Assembly (NCBI RefSeq): GCF_026151205.1
Contig: NC_087079.1
Location: 16,486,945 to 16,550,944, forward strand
Reading direction: 5' to 3'
Source of the DNA: Bolinopsis microptera
Taxonomy: Eukaryota; Ctenophora; Tentaculata; Lobata; Bolinopsidae
DNA: 64,000 bases
In this document: positions 10,956 to 21,300 of the stretch, piece after piece
How positions within the stretch are numbered: the first letter of the stretch is position 1
Layout: each line of letters begins with the position of its first letter
Translations under genes and position numbers: made by a program
Notes under the pieces: generated by a model
What the model was told of the DNA's origin: nothing
Databases searched by the model: none
The model's input: the letters and a program-made list of their open reading frames with translations, nothing else

Positions 10956-11527
10956 GTACCAGGGAGATAAAAATAGTTATCTCCCTCCCAGTTATTGCAC
11001 CCCTATTTAATGCATTATATTAGCGTAAACAAGAGTGAGATAACAACTTTTACATTATGGACAGTTACACACTGATCACGAGAGAATGGTACTTATACCC
11101 AACCTAAAAATGGCGCACCTGATTTTGTGTATAATTACATATGTTAACCCTAATTAGTGGTGATTTTTACTAATGCGAATTGTTAATTGTATCCAATAAC
11201 CCTAATTGAGTGTGTTTACTCCTCATTAACAGATGAACATGAAATTGGACTGGTACAGGGGTTTGGAGCCTGTCCTCGCGCTAGACCCATGTTTCTCTAC
11301 CGATCATGTCACAGCCTACCGCACACAAAAAACAATCACTCCAAGTTAATTTTCGAAAGAAACCCGAGTATCGCTAAACCACCAAAAGAGGACTTTCTTA
11401 TTCACAACGGTTTCAAGAAACGAATTCCTCCGCAATCAACACAACCCATCTGGAGTAAAATATTCACACCACACGTCATTACTAAAACTTTGAAATGTAG
11501 CTTTAGAGAATATTGGGGGTCCTGTAT

Positions 11528-12122
11528 TAGGTAGTGCGCCATCGACAGTGAGCCGCGCGTGCCGACTGTAGGATGGTTTTTAGCGCTAATTTCGGCCAGC
11601 ACAATTTTCTTCAAACAAATAGATATTAAGTATCCTTTCCGACCTCTGATTGCAACAAAAATTGGTAAGCTTACTCATAGACTTACAAGGAAAGTGTCCG
11701 AAAAGTTTAAAGCATATCCAACCATCAGACATTATGTTACAGCTAAAAGCAGCGTATTTTGCCCCATTTTGATCACTATATCAACCCCGATATCCACCAA
11801 ATTTTTCGGACAGTTGTGAAAGCCCTATTGGAAGGTCGTCGCCAATTTTCAGAATGATCTCATTCAAGGAACTGAAGATATATCCAAATAATACGACAAA
11901 AATCAACGAATTTGGTCAAATTTGGTCGAATTACGCGACTTTTACAGCTAATTTTGCTCCAAAAGCCGCGCACCATCAAATATGGCACCTAGGCAAAACT
12001 CACTGATCTTTCCAAAAAGGTATGAAAAATTTGGGACCGTGAAAATTCTCACAGTCTCTAGAAAACAATGGTACAAAAATTTTAAAAATCCGAGCAAGTT
12101 TATTTTTATGGTGCACCCCCTA
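11528..12122. mobile_element. 0.6-kb MITE, copy 1, with 7-bp TSD
   Basis: Imperfect TIRs TAGGTAGTGCGCCATC / complement of the 3' end GGTGCACCCCCTA. Flanked by CCTGTAT on both sides (11521-11527, 12123-12129). Removing it with one duplicate rejoins the LINE ORF2 frame. No coding capacity beyond chance open frames. Confidence 0.88.
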
Positions 12123-12221
12123 CCTGTATCAACACTTCTCGGAAATTAGAATTCTATCGTGACCTAAAATCAAAATTTAACAAAGAGTATTACAAAGAGT
12201 ATTACCTATAGACAGTGTCAT

Positions 12222-12823
12222 TAGGTAGTGCGCCATCGACAGTGAGCCGCGCGTGCCGACTGTAGGATGGTTTTTTAGCGCTAATTTCGGCCAGCACAAT
12301 TTTCTTCAAACAAATAAATATTGAGTATCCTTCCCGACCTCCAATTGCAACAAAAATTAGTAAGCTTACTCATAGACTTACAAGGAAAGTGTCCGAAAAA
12401 TTTAAAGCATATCCAATTAACAGACATTATGTTACAGCTAAAAGCAGCGTATTTTGCCCCATTTTGATCACTATATCAACTCCGATATCCACCAAATTTT
12501 TCGGACAGTTGTAAAAGCCCTATTGGAAGGTCGTCGCTAATTTTCAGAATGATCTCATTTAAGGAACTGAAGATAAATCCGAATAATACGACAAAAATGG
12601 TCAAATTTGGACGAATTTGGTCAAATTACGCGACTTTTACAGCTACTTTTGCTCCAAAAGCCGCGCACCATCAAATATGGCACTTAGGCGAAATTCACTG
12701 ATCTTTCCAAGAAGGTATGACAAATTTGGTATTGTGAAAATTCTCACACTCACAGTCTCTAGAAAACACTGGTACAAAAATTTTTAAAATCCGAGCAAGT
12801 TTATTTTTATCGTGCACCTCCTA
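12222..12823. mobile_element. 0.6-kb MITE, copy 2, with 7-bp TSD
   Basis: Closely similar to 11528-12122 along its full length. Flanked by GTGTCAT (12215-12221, 12824-12830). It lies in the same LINE fragment and the same orientation, 99 bp downstream of copy 1. The different TSDs show two independent insertions, not a tandem duplication. Confidence 0.88.
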
Positions 12824-13721
12824 GTGTCATTAAATATGCAGACCGTGCTAATATCACAAGACTGCAGATCAGTGCACATCGACTCGAAATTGAACTTGGC
12901 CGATATAATCAAACTCCTCGTGATGAGCGAATATGCTCCTGGTGCAATTTAGTCTTAGGTTCTGGTATTATTGAGAATGAAGATCACTTCCTTAACCATT
13001 GTGATCTTAACGCTGCATCGAGGCGAAAAGTCCTAGACAAGATCCAGTCACTCATATCAAATCCAATCAAACCATCTGCGACATCTTATTCTGTTCACAC
13101 TGTCATCCCTGGAGCAAACGTCCTCAAATTCATCAGCAACAACAGTGAAATCATTGAATTAATCACTAACGAAAGTCAAGTCCACCTCACGAGAGTCGTT
13201 GCTATATTTGCCACTACGTGTTTTAACAACCGCAAGAAATTCGTCGACTCTCTGGCCAATACATGAACACTGAAAATCACTGTACCAGCGCTTTTGTTTC
13301 TTTTCGCGCAACAACGAGTGCAAAGTGGCCTGGCTCAATACAAGCATTACAGCATTATCAAGGCGACTGTAAACAAAATATTTGTTGTCAAAATCTTTAT
13401 TTTTCACTTTTAGTTTAAGTTATATTAATATAATAAATTCAAATCTTATGATATTGTTATTATCTTAACAGTTACTATTGTAGCTCAAGATTTTAAATTT
13501 GTATTCCTTGTATTCCTTGTATTCCTTAACATCTTACTATATTTAAAGCGAGACGATATATATGGATATATGGATGGATTCGTACCATTTTACTGACACC
13601 ACGGCATCAACTTTAACGCGACTTTCCGCAAAAACCGTAAAAGATATACAACTAAAACTTTTTTGACTGGGTGTTGCTTATCAATAGCTGGCGCTATCTA
13701 GCGCCAAAAATAATTGGTTAC

Positions 13722-14083
13722 CTTCATCATCGCTTGAGATAGCCATCCAGGAGATTTCACCCGAGGAACTGTTCTTGAGGTCGATTCCTTTTCGCAGAGT
13801 GAACTTTTTGGATGCGGTCTCGTATGTGATACCTCCACAGTCTAGTAGGAGAAGGTGGCATTTAAGGTGAATTGATATTTTACCAGTGATTTTGCATATC
13901 TTTTGTGAATTAAATTTCAAGAAAACCAATTAATTTTCTAATTTATCATCAAATAATTAACTGCAAGTTTGAACTGACCGGATCGTTTGAGACATTCGCT
14001 CTGAGCCTTCAGAAGACTGTCATATTTGGCGTTTCCTGCGCTGTAGCCGCTCAGATATTTACCAGCGTTCTTGCTCCAAGTCC
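13722..14083 (-). pseudogene. two PAN/Apple-like exons, captured copy 2
   Basis: Same exon pair as at 9629-9990, with identical lengths (105 and 120 bp): exon a 13979-14083, exon b 13722-13841. Acceptors (CTTCCAG, CTACTAG) and donors (CCG|GTCAGT, AAG|GTAACC) are kept. The coding difference from copy 1 is slight (for example SFSGE versus SSSGE). It lies just upstream of the full LINE, on the opposite strand. Confidence 0.65.
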
Positions 14084-17000
14084 CTGGAAGAAAATATTTC
14101 CATTACCTCAGGCATTATAGCAGGAACCCGTATAACCTTAAAATGGTGTCAAGACTCAAGACTCAAAAGACTAAAATAATTATTACCTATTTAATTCGCG
14201 TTTTTGACATCACGTTATTACACATTTGCATTCGTTACACTTTTAAAGCTCCTCGATTTACCACTGTCACCGTGACGTGGTTGTTGCTTTTAATCGCTGG
14301 CGTGGCCAGTATTGTGGCTGGAACTGGTCCTGCCCCTCCGCCTAACCCTATCTCTAATTCTCTGGACATATTGGAACTGGAATTGGGACTGGATTTGGAT
14401 TCTTTTGGCTTAAAACCGGGTTTGTGGTTCTACTCGCACTTATATCGTACAACGATCAGGGACCCGATTATGTTTAACATCAGTTGTAAGTGTACCTACA
14501 CACTCAACCACCCGTGTAACTGCAACTCTTCGCTCATCTGTTTAAATGAACATTTGCATTTTTCTTACACGCAGACGTACTTCCGGTGTCTTGGAACTTT
14601 CTCATATTATATACCGATGCTACACACTATGTGGAATAATGACGTATTGTTTGAATGTACTTGTGATATTTCGAATGTGATACTTGCAGTGGCCCCACGC
14701 CCAGACCTATTTTTAGACTTGGGCTCATGCCATGTTTTTGTTGATTGTTTTGAATTCTTGAGTGTCTCTAAATATGTAAACATGATACTGATAGGAAATG
14801 TAATAGTGCCCCAACGCCCTATTTTATTTGATGAGTGGACTTTGCAAGATTTTGTTGAAGATTTTTTCGATTACCATTTTATTGATCGCTCCGAATATTT
14901 AGTGGTAGATGTCAGTGCCAGGGTTACTAGGTATCTCCTCGCTTGTGGCCACGTTCGTCGCGCTCGCGTGCCTGCGCTCGCTTTTTCCGAGACCCGTCCG
15001 ACCCAATGCGGCAGAGCCGACGTTCCGCGTAGTCACTATGATAGCATAGAAACGCCCAATCTCGAATATTCTTTCACCTCACCAACCTCACACATCCTGT
15101 GCCATAATAAAATTTGGGAGAAAAATTTGGAGCAAAATTTGGAGCAAAATTTAGAACCAATTTTGAAGTATAAAAACACTTTGACAAAGTATCAGGTTTT
15201 TTTGACATTTGTTTTTATGTTGGCCGTTTGCTCTATCGTCGGCTCATTTGAATTCTCTAAATTTCATTTGAAACCTTTGGATACCTACAGTTCAACGCTT
15301 TTTACGGAGAAAAAAAGATATCTACCTACTCCATTCCTCAATCAGCAACTTCAAGTTTTTATGGTCCGAAAAGAAGATCTCTCCGATGACTCCAGATCAC
15401 AGAACTCAAACAGCACTCCTAAGAAAGCACACCCCACGGAAACTCTTTCAAGCAGTCAACCATCTCGCTTACCAAAAACCTTAAGTCCGTACTGGAATCC
15501 CGGAGAGAAGATCTCGCGCAGAATGAGGAGTTACTCCGAGCAGAGCAGTGCATCTGGGAGTGTAAATGAGATGAGTGCAGGTGAGAGGAGTGTCAGTGAG
15601 AGGAGTGTTAGTGAGTGTAGTTCGAGTCAAGACAAGAGGAAAAAGAAACAGTCAAATAAACCAAAGGCCATCACGGAGAACGGGGTATACATCCTGGATC
15701 AAAGGAAAAAGAAATGTACTTTACACTACATCGAGGATTTTATTGACTTCGACGCCGCTGAACGGCTGCTTAGTGAGCTGAATGTTGATATATCGAATTA
15801 CCCTAACCAAACGAGTAGCCGTCAAGAGATAAATCTGGAGATCGAAGATGATTGCGTAGAGTCTGAGGGTCATCCAGATGACTCGACCCCGGAGAGTAAC
15901 CTTAGAAATCAGATCAGCTACCTCACCAAGAAAATCGAGAAATCAGCGAGCTCAATATTTGAACTTAATACAACTATCACCAACATAGTAATCAGGCGAC
16001 TCCCAAGTTATAACGATCATATCCCCTACGAAACACTAGCTGGAAAACATGGGGCGAAACCCACAGTTGCCATTCTTTCCCTTGGGGCCCCAAGATCACT
16101 CAAACTGAAACGGGGAACTAAAGTAACCCATTTGGTGCCCATGCACTCAGGATCTCTGTGTGTTCTCTCAGGAAATTCCACTCTTGAGTACATGCATTCC
16201 ATACCTAGAGGAAAGAGTGATATTCAAAACGAACAACTTCTTCTTTTTTTCATTGGATCTCCTTCAACTGCGATCGAGGAAAATTGTGTAAGTGACCAGA
16301 CCTCAGTCTCATCTCTGTCAGAAACGGCTCCCTCTCAATCTTCTACAGATGGTGGATTTAGTGTAGATGACCCTTTCAGACCTGACTTTATTAACTTAGA
16401 AATAGATAATGGACTACAAATGACCCTTAACAAGACGACGGAGATACCTGACATTATTACACATCAGCAACTTCAAGGATCTAATGTAGATGATCCCTTC
16501 AGACCTGACTTTAACTTAGAAAAAGATAATGGACTACAAATGACCTTTAACAAGACGACGGATATCCCTGACATTATTATCACCTCAACCAGCGGTCCTG
16601 ATATCAAACTGACCGAAGCGCAGACCTCTTACTTAACTGAGCAAGGCAGATCTAGTTTGTTGGATAGTAATCCAATCATCAGGTCGCCCTCTGCGTCACT
16701 TCATCTGGATGTTAACAAAGATGATCTCAACGTTGGCCCTGCAACTCCCGAAGACACCGAAAGGACAGTTATTCTTATGGAGAACCACACGGTCGCTCCC
16801 GAGACACTTATTACTTGTGTTGCTCATCTTCCTGAACCCATCCTCAACGAGGAACTAACGAGGAATGGTTGCTCCACAGAAGGATCTGTTACAGAAAGGA
16901 GAGCAAGAATGATGAATGTGATGTCTAGACCCGAAGAACCAGCAAGGAAATCTCTGAATAGGGACTTAGATTCGAAACTCCCCTCTCTCGCATGGGTCCA

Positions 17001-18300
17001 GACTGTTATCGAAAACCAAGTTATTGACGTTAAGCAGGAGTTGGAGAAACTTACATCTGAGGTTAACAGCCTTAAGTGCTCCGATACTAGCATCCAGCAA
17101 ATCGAAAAACTACTAGAGGTTGGCAAGAAGGAAATGCAAAAGGTCAAAGACCTCTGGGAGAAAAACTTGTCAGCTACCACACGGATCAAAAACAGAGTAG
17201 ACGAAGTTTTCACGGAGATTTCTATAGCGGAAACGAAAACGGACGAAGTAGACAAAAGTGTTCAAAAACTAAAGTTTGACCTCAAAAACTACTACAACAG
17301 TGCATTCTTTCGGGAAGACGGACAGCTGATTAAAGAAATTCACAAAATAGTCACTCAGTCAGAAGGATGGAATGGCGTGAGTACCGATGTCCCACCTGAC
17401 TATTCCCCTAATGACGATGATTTATCACACACTCCACCCTACCAACCTCCCTCACCCTTTCGAGATCAAAGAACTCACAGTAGAGAAAACAACCTGCTGT
17501 CCCGAAGAAACAATGGATTCAGCATGACTTCCTCGGCCTCTCGAGCTCAGATCTCTACTCAAGCTCAGAACTCCAACTTTACCAGAACTCAGAACCTCAA
17601 TTTCACCAGGACTCAGAACTCCGACTTCACCACTCGTCAAACTTCAGGATCCACCACACCCTCAAAAGTGTTCAAGACGACCCTCATCTCAGACTCAATC
17701 CTGAGACATGTCCAGGGTATGGACACCAAGAATGCTCTCGGAAAGAACCATGAATTGACCCTAATCAACAAGCGGGACACAGGTGGACTTAAAGACCAAC
17801 ATGTCAAAGACGAATTATTAAGAACACAACCTGATTTCATCTATGTTCACCTAGGAGTCAATGATGCCAACCAAAACTTCGACCTAAGGGTAAGTCTCGA
17901 CAACATATTTCAATTTTCACTATTCGTAGAGGAATCCCTGATAGGTACAAAGTTATTCTTCTCAATGCCGCTAATGACATCTGACAATGAAGCGAACGCA
18001 AGGATTGGGGAGATAAGGGATGCAATTTGGGAATTTGTGACCGTAACTAATAAAAACGAACGCAAACCCTTCAAAGAGCGGTCTTTGTATTATAACCCCA
18101 ACGCAAACTTCATGCATGATGATCATCTGATAGGAGAATATCACACGAACGATGGAGTCCACCTTTCAACAAGAGGCAAAGAGGTCATTCTAGGAAACTT
18201 CCGTCACAGCATCCATGAAATGACAAGACTGCTTCTCAACAAGCCAAAGAAAGTCCGTTCTACAGGGGGATTGGAACCTTCTCCTCTTAGTCGAATGTGA
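14071..18300 (+). CDS. LINE ORF1: AlkB-like, coiled coil and SGNH esterase domains
   Basis: The frame is open for 1409 codons, but 14071-14213 is flanking segment DNA; the first in-element ATG is at 14470 and another candidate start is at 15361. Residues 66-85 and 374-392 are hydrophobic, and 137-170 is Cys-rich (CKCTY..CNCNSSLICL). Residues about 535-730 resemble an AlkB 2OG-Fe(II) oxygenase: YIEDFIDFDAAERLLSEL at the start, VAILSLGAPRSLKL in the core, MHSGSLCVLSG..YMHSIPR near the end. However, the segment where the iron-binding His-x-Asp should sit reads DHIPYETLAG, and the final Arg is missing, so it is probably not catalytic. Residues 765-835 hold a tandem repeat (VDDPFRPDF twice). Residues 973-1085 are coiled coil. 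Residues 1200-1395 are an SGNH hydrolase with SDS, GVND and DGVH blocks. ORF1 proteins of this kind bind LINE RNA. Confidence 0.85.
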   Translation: MLQVPGRKYFHYLRHYSRNPYNLKMVSRLKTQKTKIIITYLIRVFDITLLHICIRYTFKAPRFTTVTVTWLLLLIAGVASIVAGTGPAPPPNPISNSLDILELELGLDLDSFGLKPGLWFYSHLYRTTIRDPIMFNISCKCTYTLNHPCNCNSSLICLNEHLHFSYTQTYFRCLGTFSYYIPMLHTMWNNDVLFECTCDISNVILAVAPRPDLFLDLGSCHVFVDCFEFLSVSKYVNMILIGNVIVPQRPILFDEWTLQDFVEDFFDYHFIDRSEYLVVDVSARVTRYLLACGHVRRARVPALAFSETRPTQCGRADVPRSHYDSIETPNLEYSFTSPTSHILCHNKIWEKNLEQNLEQNLEPILKYKNTLTKYQVFLTFVFMLAVCSIVGSFEFSKFHLKPLDTYSSTLFTEKKRYLPTPFLNQQLQVFMVRKEDLSDDSRSQNSNSTPKKAHPTETLSSSQPSRLPKTLSPYWNPGEKISRRMRSYSEQSSASGSVNEMSAGERSVSERSVSECSSSQDKRKKKQSNKPKAITENGVYILDQRKKKCTLHYIEDFIDFDAAERLLSELNVDISNYPNQTSSRQEINLEIEDDCVESEGHPDDSTPESNLRNQISYLTKKIEKSASSIFELNTTITNIVIRRLPSYNDHIPYETLAGKHGAKPTVAILSLGAPRSLKLKRGTKVTHLVPMHSGSLCVLSGNSTLEYMHSIPRGKSDIQNEQLLLFFIGSPSTAIEENCVSDQTSVSSLSETAPSQSSTDGGFSVDDPFRPDFINLEIDNGLQMTLNKTTEIPDIITHQQLQGSNVDDPFRPDFNLEKDNGLQMTFNKTTDIPDIIITSTSGPDIKLTEAQTSYLTEQGRSSLLDSNPIIRSPSASLHLDVNKDDLNVGPATPEDTERTVILMENHTVAPETLITCVAHLPEPILNEELTRNGCSTEGSVTERRARMMNVMSRPEEPARKSLNRDLDSKLPSLAWVQTVIENQVIDVKQELEKLTSEVNSLKCSDTSIQQIEKLLEVGKKEMQKVKDLWEKNLSATTRIKNRVDEVFTEISIAETKTDEVDKSVQKLKFDLKNYYNSAFFREDGQLIKEIHKIVTQSEGWNGVSTDVPPDYSPNDDDLSHTPPYQPPSPFRDQRTHSRENNLLSRRNNGFSMTSSASRAQISTQAQNSNFTRTQNLNFTRTQNSDFTTRQTSGSTTPSKVFKTTLISDSILRHVQGMDTKNALGKNHELTLINKRDTGGLKDQHVKDELLRTQPDFIYVHLGVNDANQNFDLRVSLDNIFQFSLFVEESLIGTKLFFSMPLMTSDNEANARIGEIRDAIWEFVTVTNKNERKPFKERSLYYNPNANFMHDDHLIGEYHTNDGVHLSTRGKEVILGNFRHSIHEMTRLLLNKPKKVRSTGGLEPSPLSRM

Positions 18301-21300
18301 TTACACTGACATAGATTCTCATTTATACACATTATACCATGACTAGAAACACACAAAAAAATACACAGGTTTCAATTAATAAAAATAGCATAAAAATACT
18401 TTCTTGGAATATCCAATCGCCTTCATCAGTAGATGGGAGCAAATTTGAAATAGAATCATTTCAAAATGTTATCAAAGATCATGACATAGCCTGTCTTCAG
18501 GAAATTAGGAGAGAGGTTCACTTGGTAGGATATCGATCAATCTGCAACATAAGGAAAGACGGTAAATCAGGAGGTGTCGGTATCCTCATTAAAAATGAGC
18601 TTATTGAAGGGATTGAGTTTATCAAGAATACAGAGTGTTCAGACTACCTAGTTTGTCGACTAGACAAGGATTTCTTTAACCTATCAGAAGATACATTTAT
18701 AGTTAACGTTTACATTAGACCATTTAATTCATCAGCTTCAAACCCGACTGACAATGGCAAAGATGCTCTAAAAAACATTGAAGACGTTGTGAACGAACTT
18801 CGGGAGGAGGGCGAAGTCATATTGTGTGGGGACTTTAACTCTCGTATAGGACAAAAAACGGGTATGATAAGAGAAGACTCAACCAACGTTGTTCCCTTAC
18901 CAGACGATTATGAGCCTGACAACTTTCTCCCCCGAAACTCACTAGACTCTATCACAAATACTTACGGTACACACTTTCTTAACCTAGTCAAACATAACCA
19001 ACTCACTATTCTGAATGGCCGTACCCTAGGAGATCTTGTAGGAAACTTCACAAGTATCCAAAAAAATGGGTGCAGCGTTATTGATTACATTGCAGTGACC
19101 AACTCCACAAAGATCAGAATCAACTACTTCAAAATCTTGACATTCACCGAGCATTCTGATCATAAGCCCCTCAGTACTGAATTACAATGCAATAGATTCG
19201 CGATCAACAAATGCGCCCCATTACAGGACACTTATCAGACAGCGCCAACCAGATACATTATCAACGAAGAGAACAAAGACGACTTTTTCGAAGCTCAGTC
19301 AGAAAATCTATCATTGACCTTAATCCATGAACTTCAATCGAACATCGACTTACTCACCAATCAAAATATTTTAGCAGACAATGACCGTAATTATGAAACT
19401 GAACTCAAAGACATTAACAAACGACTTTCAGAACACCTTCGCGACATGGCCTCGAAGTGTTTCAAACAAACCAAGCCACCCAAAAAATCTCACACCTCAA
19501 ACAAACCTTGGTTTAACTGGAAAACGAGATTAGGTAAAAGAGAATTTCGTAAAGCTACAGATGCAACCTCAAAATTCCCGTCAAACAACCTTATACGTGA
19601 AAACTATTATCTTGTCAAGGGTAGCTATAAGCGTTTGAAGAACTCTGCCAAAAACGAATTCTTCGCACGTATGAATGAGGACATAGAGGGGGGGAAAATT
19701 CTCAACTGGCAATCTTTCAAAAAACTAAAAAATCAGAAAAAGGAAACTTTAAATTTTGACAGTCATGATATGAATAGATTCGAGACTTTTTTTGGTAACC
19801 TATATTCCGATAACCACAAAACAATAAATGAAAATAAAAAAGTTTCTATGATTGATCAAGCTGACTTGATAAATCAAGGTGCAACTCATCCTGAGTCACT
19901 CAACTCCTTAATCACCAAAACAGAACTTGACTCTAGTATAAAATCCCTAAAAAATGGTAAAGCTTCCTCACTCGACATGATTAATAACGAAATTATAAAA
20001 TCTCTGGACACCAATCATAAATTGATTATGTTGAACCTCTTCAACGCCTGCTTCTCACAAGGAATTTATCCCTGGAACGTCAGCATTATATCTCCACTTC
20101 ATAAAAAGGGTAATAAATCAGATCCTGACAACTACCGTGCAGTTGCTGTCAGCAGTGTCATAGGAAAACTATTTTCAACTATTCTCTTAGAACGACTCAT
20201 TCGCTTCCGCTCTGAAAACTGCCCTGATCCACCTAACCAACTAGGCTTCACAAAGAAAGCTCAAACATACGATCACATACTAACCATGAAAACTATAGCT
20301 TCAAAATATAAACTTTTGGGGAAACCTGTATATGCAGTATTTGTTGATTTTAAAAAAGCATTCGACTCAGTCTGCCGTCAAGCCCTTTTCCTCAAACTCG
20401 CAAAAAATGGCATAACTGGAAACTTCTACAATGTCCTCAAAAATATGTACTCAAACTCGTACGCTTACATAAAATTATCTGGTCACCTCAGTAAACGCTT
20501 CCAGATACGTAAAGGTACAGAACAAGGTCACCCACTCTCACCTGATCTTTTTAAAGTTTTTCTCAGTGATATGTCCTGCCTCCTAGATTTTCCAAATTGC
20601 CCCGTACTTTCAAATTTGACTGTTAGCCACCTACTGTGGGCGGATGACCTTATACTCCTTTCACTCGACCAGGAAACCACTCAAAAGCAACTTAATATTC
20701 TCGGTAATTTTTGTAAGGAGTGGGGCATTGAAATCAATGAACTCAAAACTCAAGCAGTCATCTTTGGTAAGAAAACGTTAAAACAGGACATACAAAACAT
20801 CAAATTTACACTCAACGGATCTAATCTTGAAATTGTTGACAGTTATTGTTACCTTGGATTTGAACTTCATCAATCGGGTCAAGTACAGATCGCTCAACAA
20901 AACCTTAAAACCAAAGCAATGCGTGCATTTTTTGGCCTGAAAAGGGTTGTCATGCGTTCAAAGTTATCTTTTAAAGCACTCCTTACACTGTTCGACTCTC
21001 TCATCAAGCCCATTCTATTATATGGTGCTCCGATATGGACACCCACTAGTACGATCAATAAATCTCTTTGCAAAACGATTAACTCGACAGAAGCAACCGC
21101 TACTAACTTACTTAAAAAAATCAGCGCCTCTCTGCAAGAAAGAGTGCATATTTCATTCCTAAAATGGGCATTGGGAGTCCATCGTAAAGCATCAAATGTA
21201 GGTGTTTGGGGAGAAACAGGAAGAATTCCTTTGATTTATCAATCAATTCGCTTAACGTTAAATTACTTCAAAAGGCTAAATACAAAATCAAAGTCGAATT

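Larger units (their letters stand above)
6911..11089. mobile_element. 4.2-kb element with long inverted arms
   Basis: The left arm (about 6911-7495) reads TCATTCTCTCATGATCAGTG onward and matches the complement of the right arm (about 10290-11089, ending GAGAGAATGG). Within the arms a shorter inverted pair, CGCTGAGATGTTGCTAATTA, also occurs twice per arm. The arms are diverged by a few percent plus indels. Between them lie another inverted-repeat element (7743-9165) and a duplicated segment with PAN-like exons (9325-10241). No transposase frame is visible, so it is a non-autonomous foldback-type or long-TIR element. Confidence 0.82.
11232..13525 (+). pseudogene. 5'-truncated LINE ORF2 fragment, split by two MITEs
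   Basis: Encodes the C-terminal part of an ORF2 related to that at 18339-22007. It starts near LDWYRGLEPVLALD.. (matching LPWYRYIKPLLELD..), shifts frame, and continues ..KTLKCSFREYWGSCI. After the first MITE it reads NTSRKLEFYRDLKSKFNKE, and after the second RLQISAHRLEIELGRYNQ then CSWC..H..C, ending at a stop near 13264. The 3' tail is (TTGTATTCC)n. It is flanked by TTAACA (11226-11231, 13526-13531), and copy 1 of the host segment (9.43 kb) shows the empty site. Several frameshifts make it non-functional. Confidence 0.85.

Noticed and set aside
11559-11819. 86-codon ORF MPTVGWFLALISASTIFFKQ..
   Set aside because: Lies inside the 0.6-kb MITE; the second MITE copy does not preserve it as a full frame.
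16824-17255. 143-codon minus-strand ORF
   Set aside because: Antisense shadow of the coiled-coil region of LINE ORF1.
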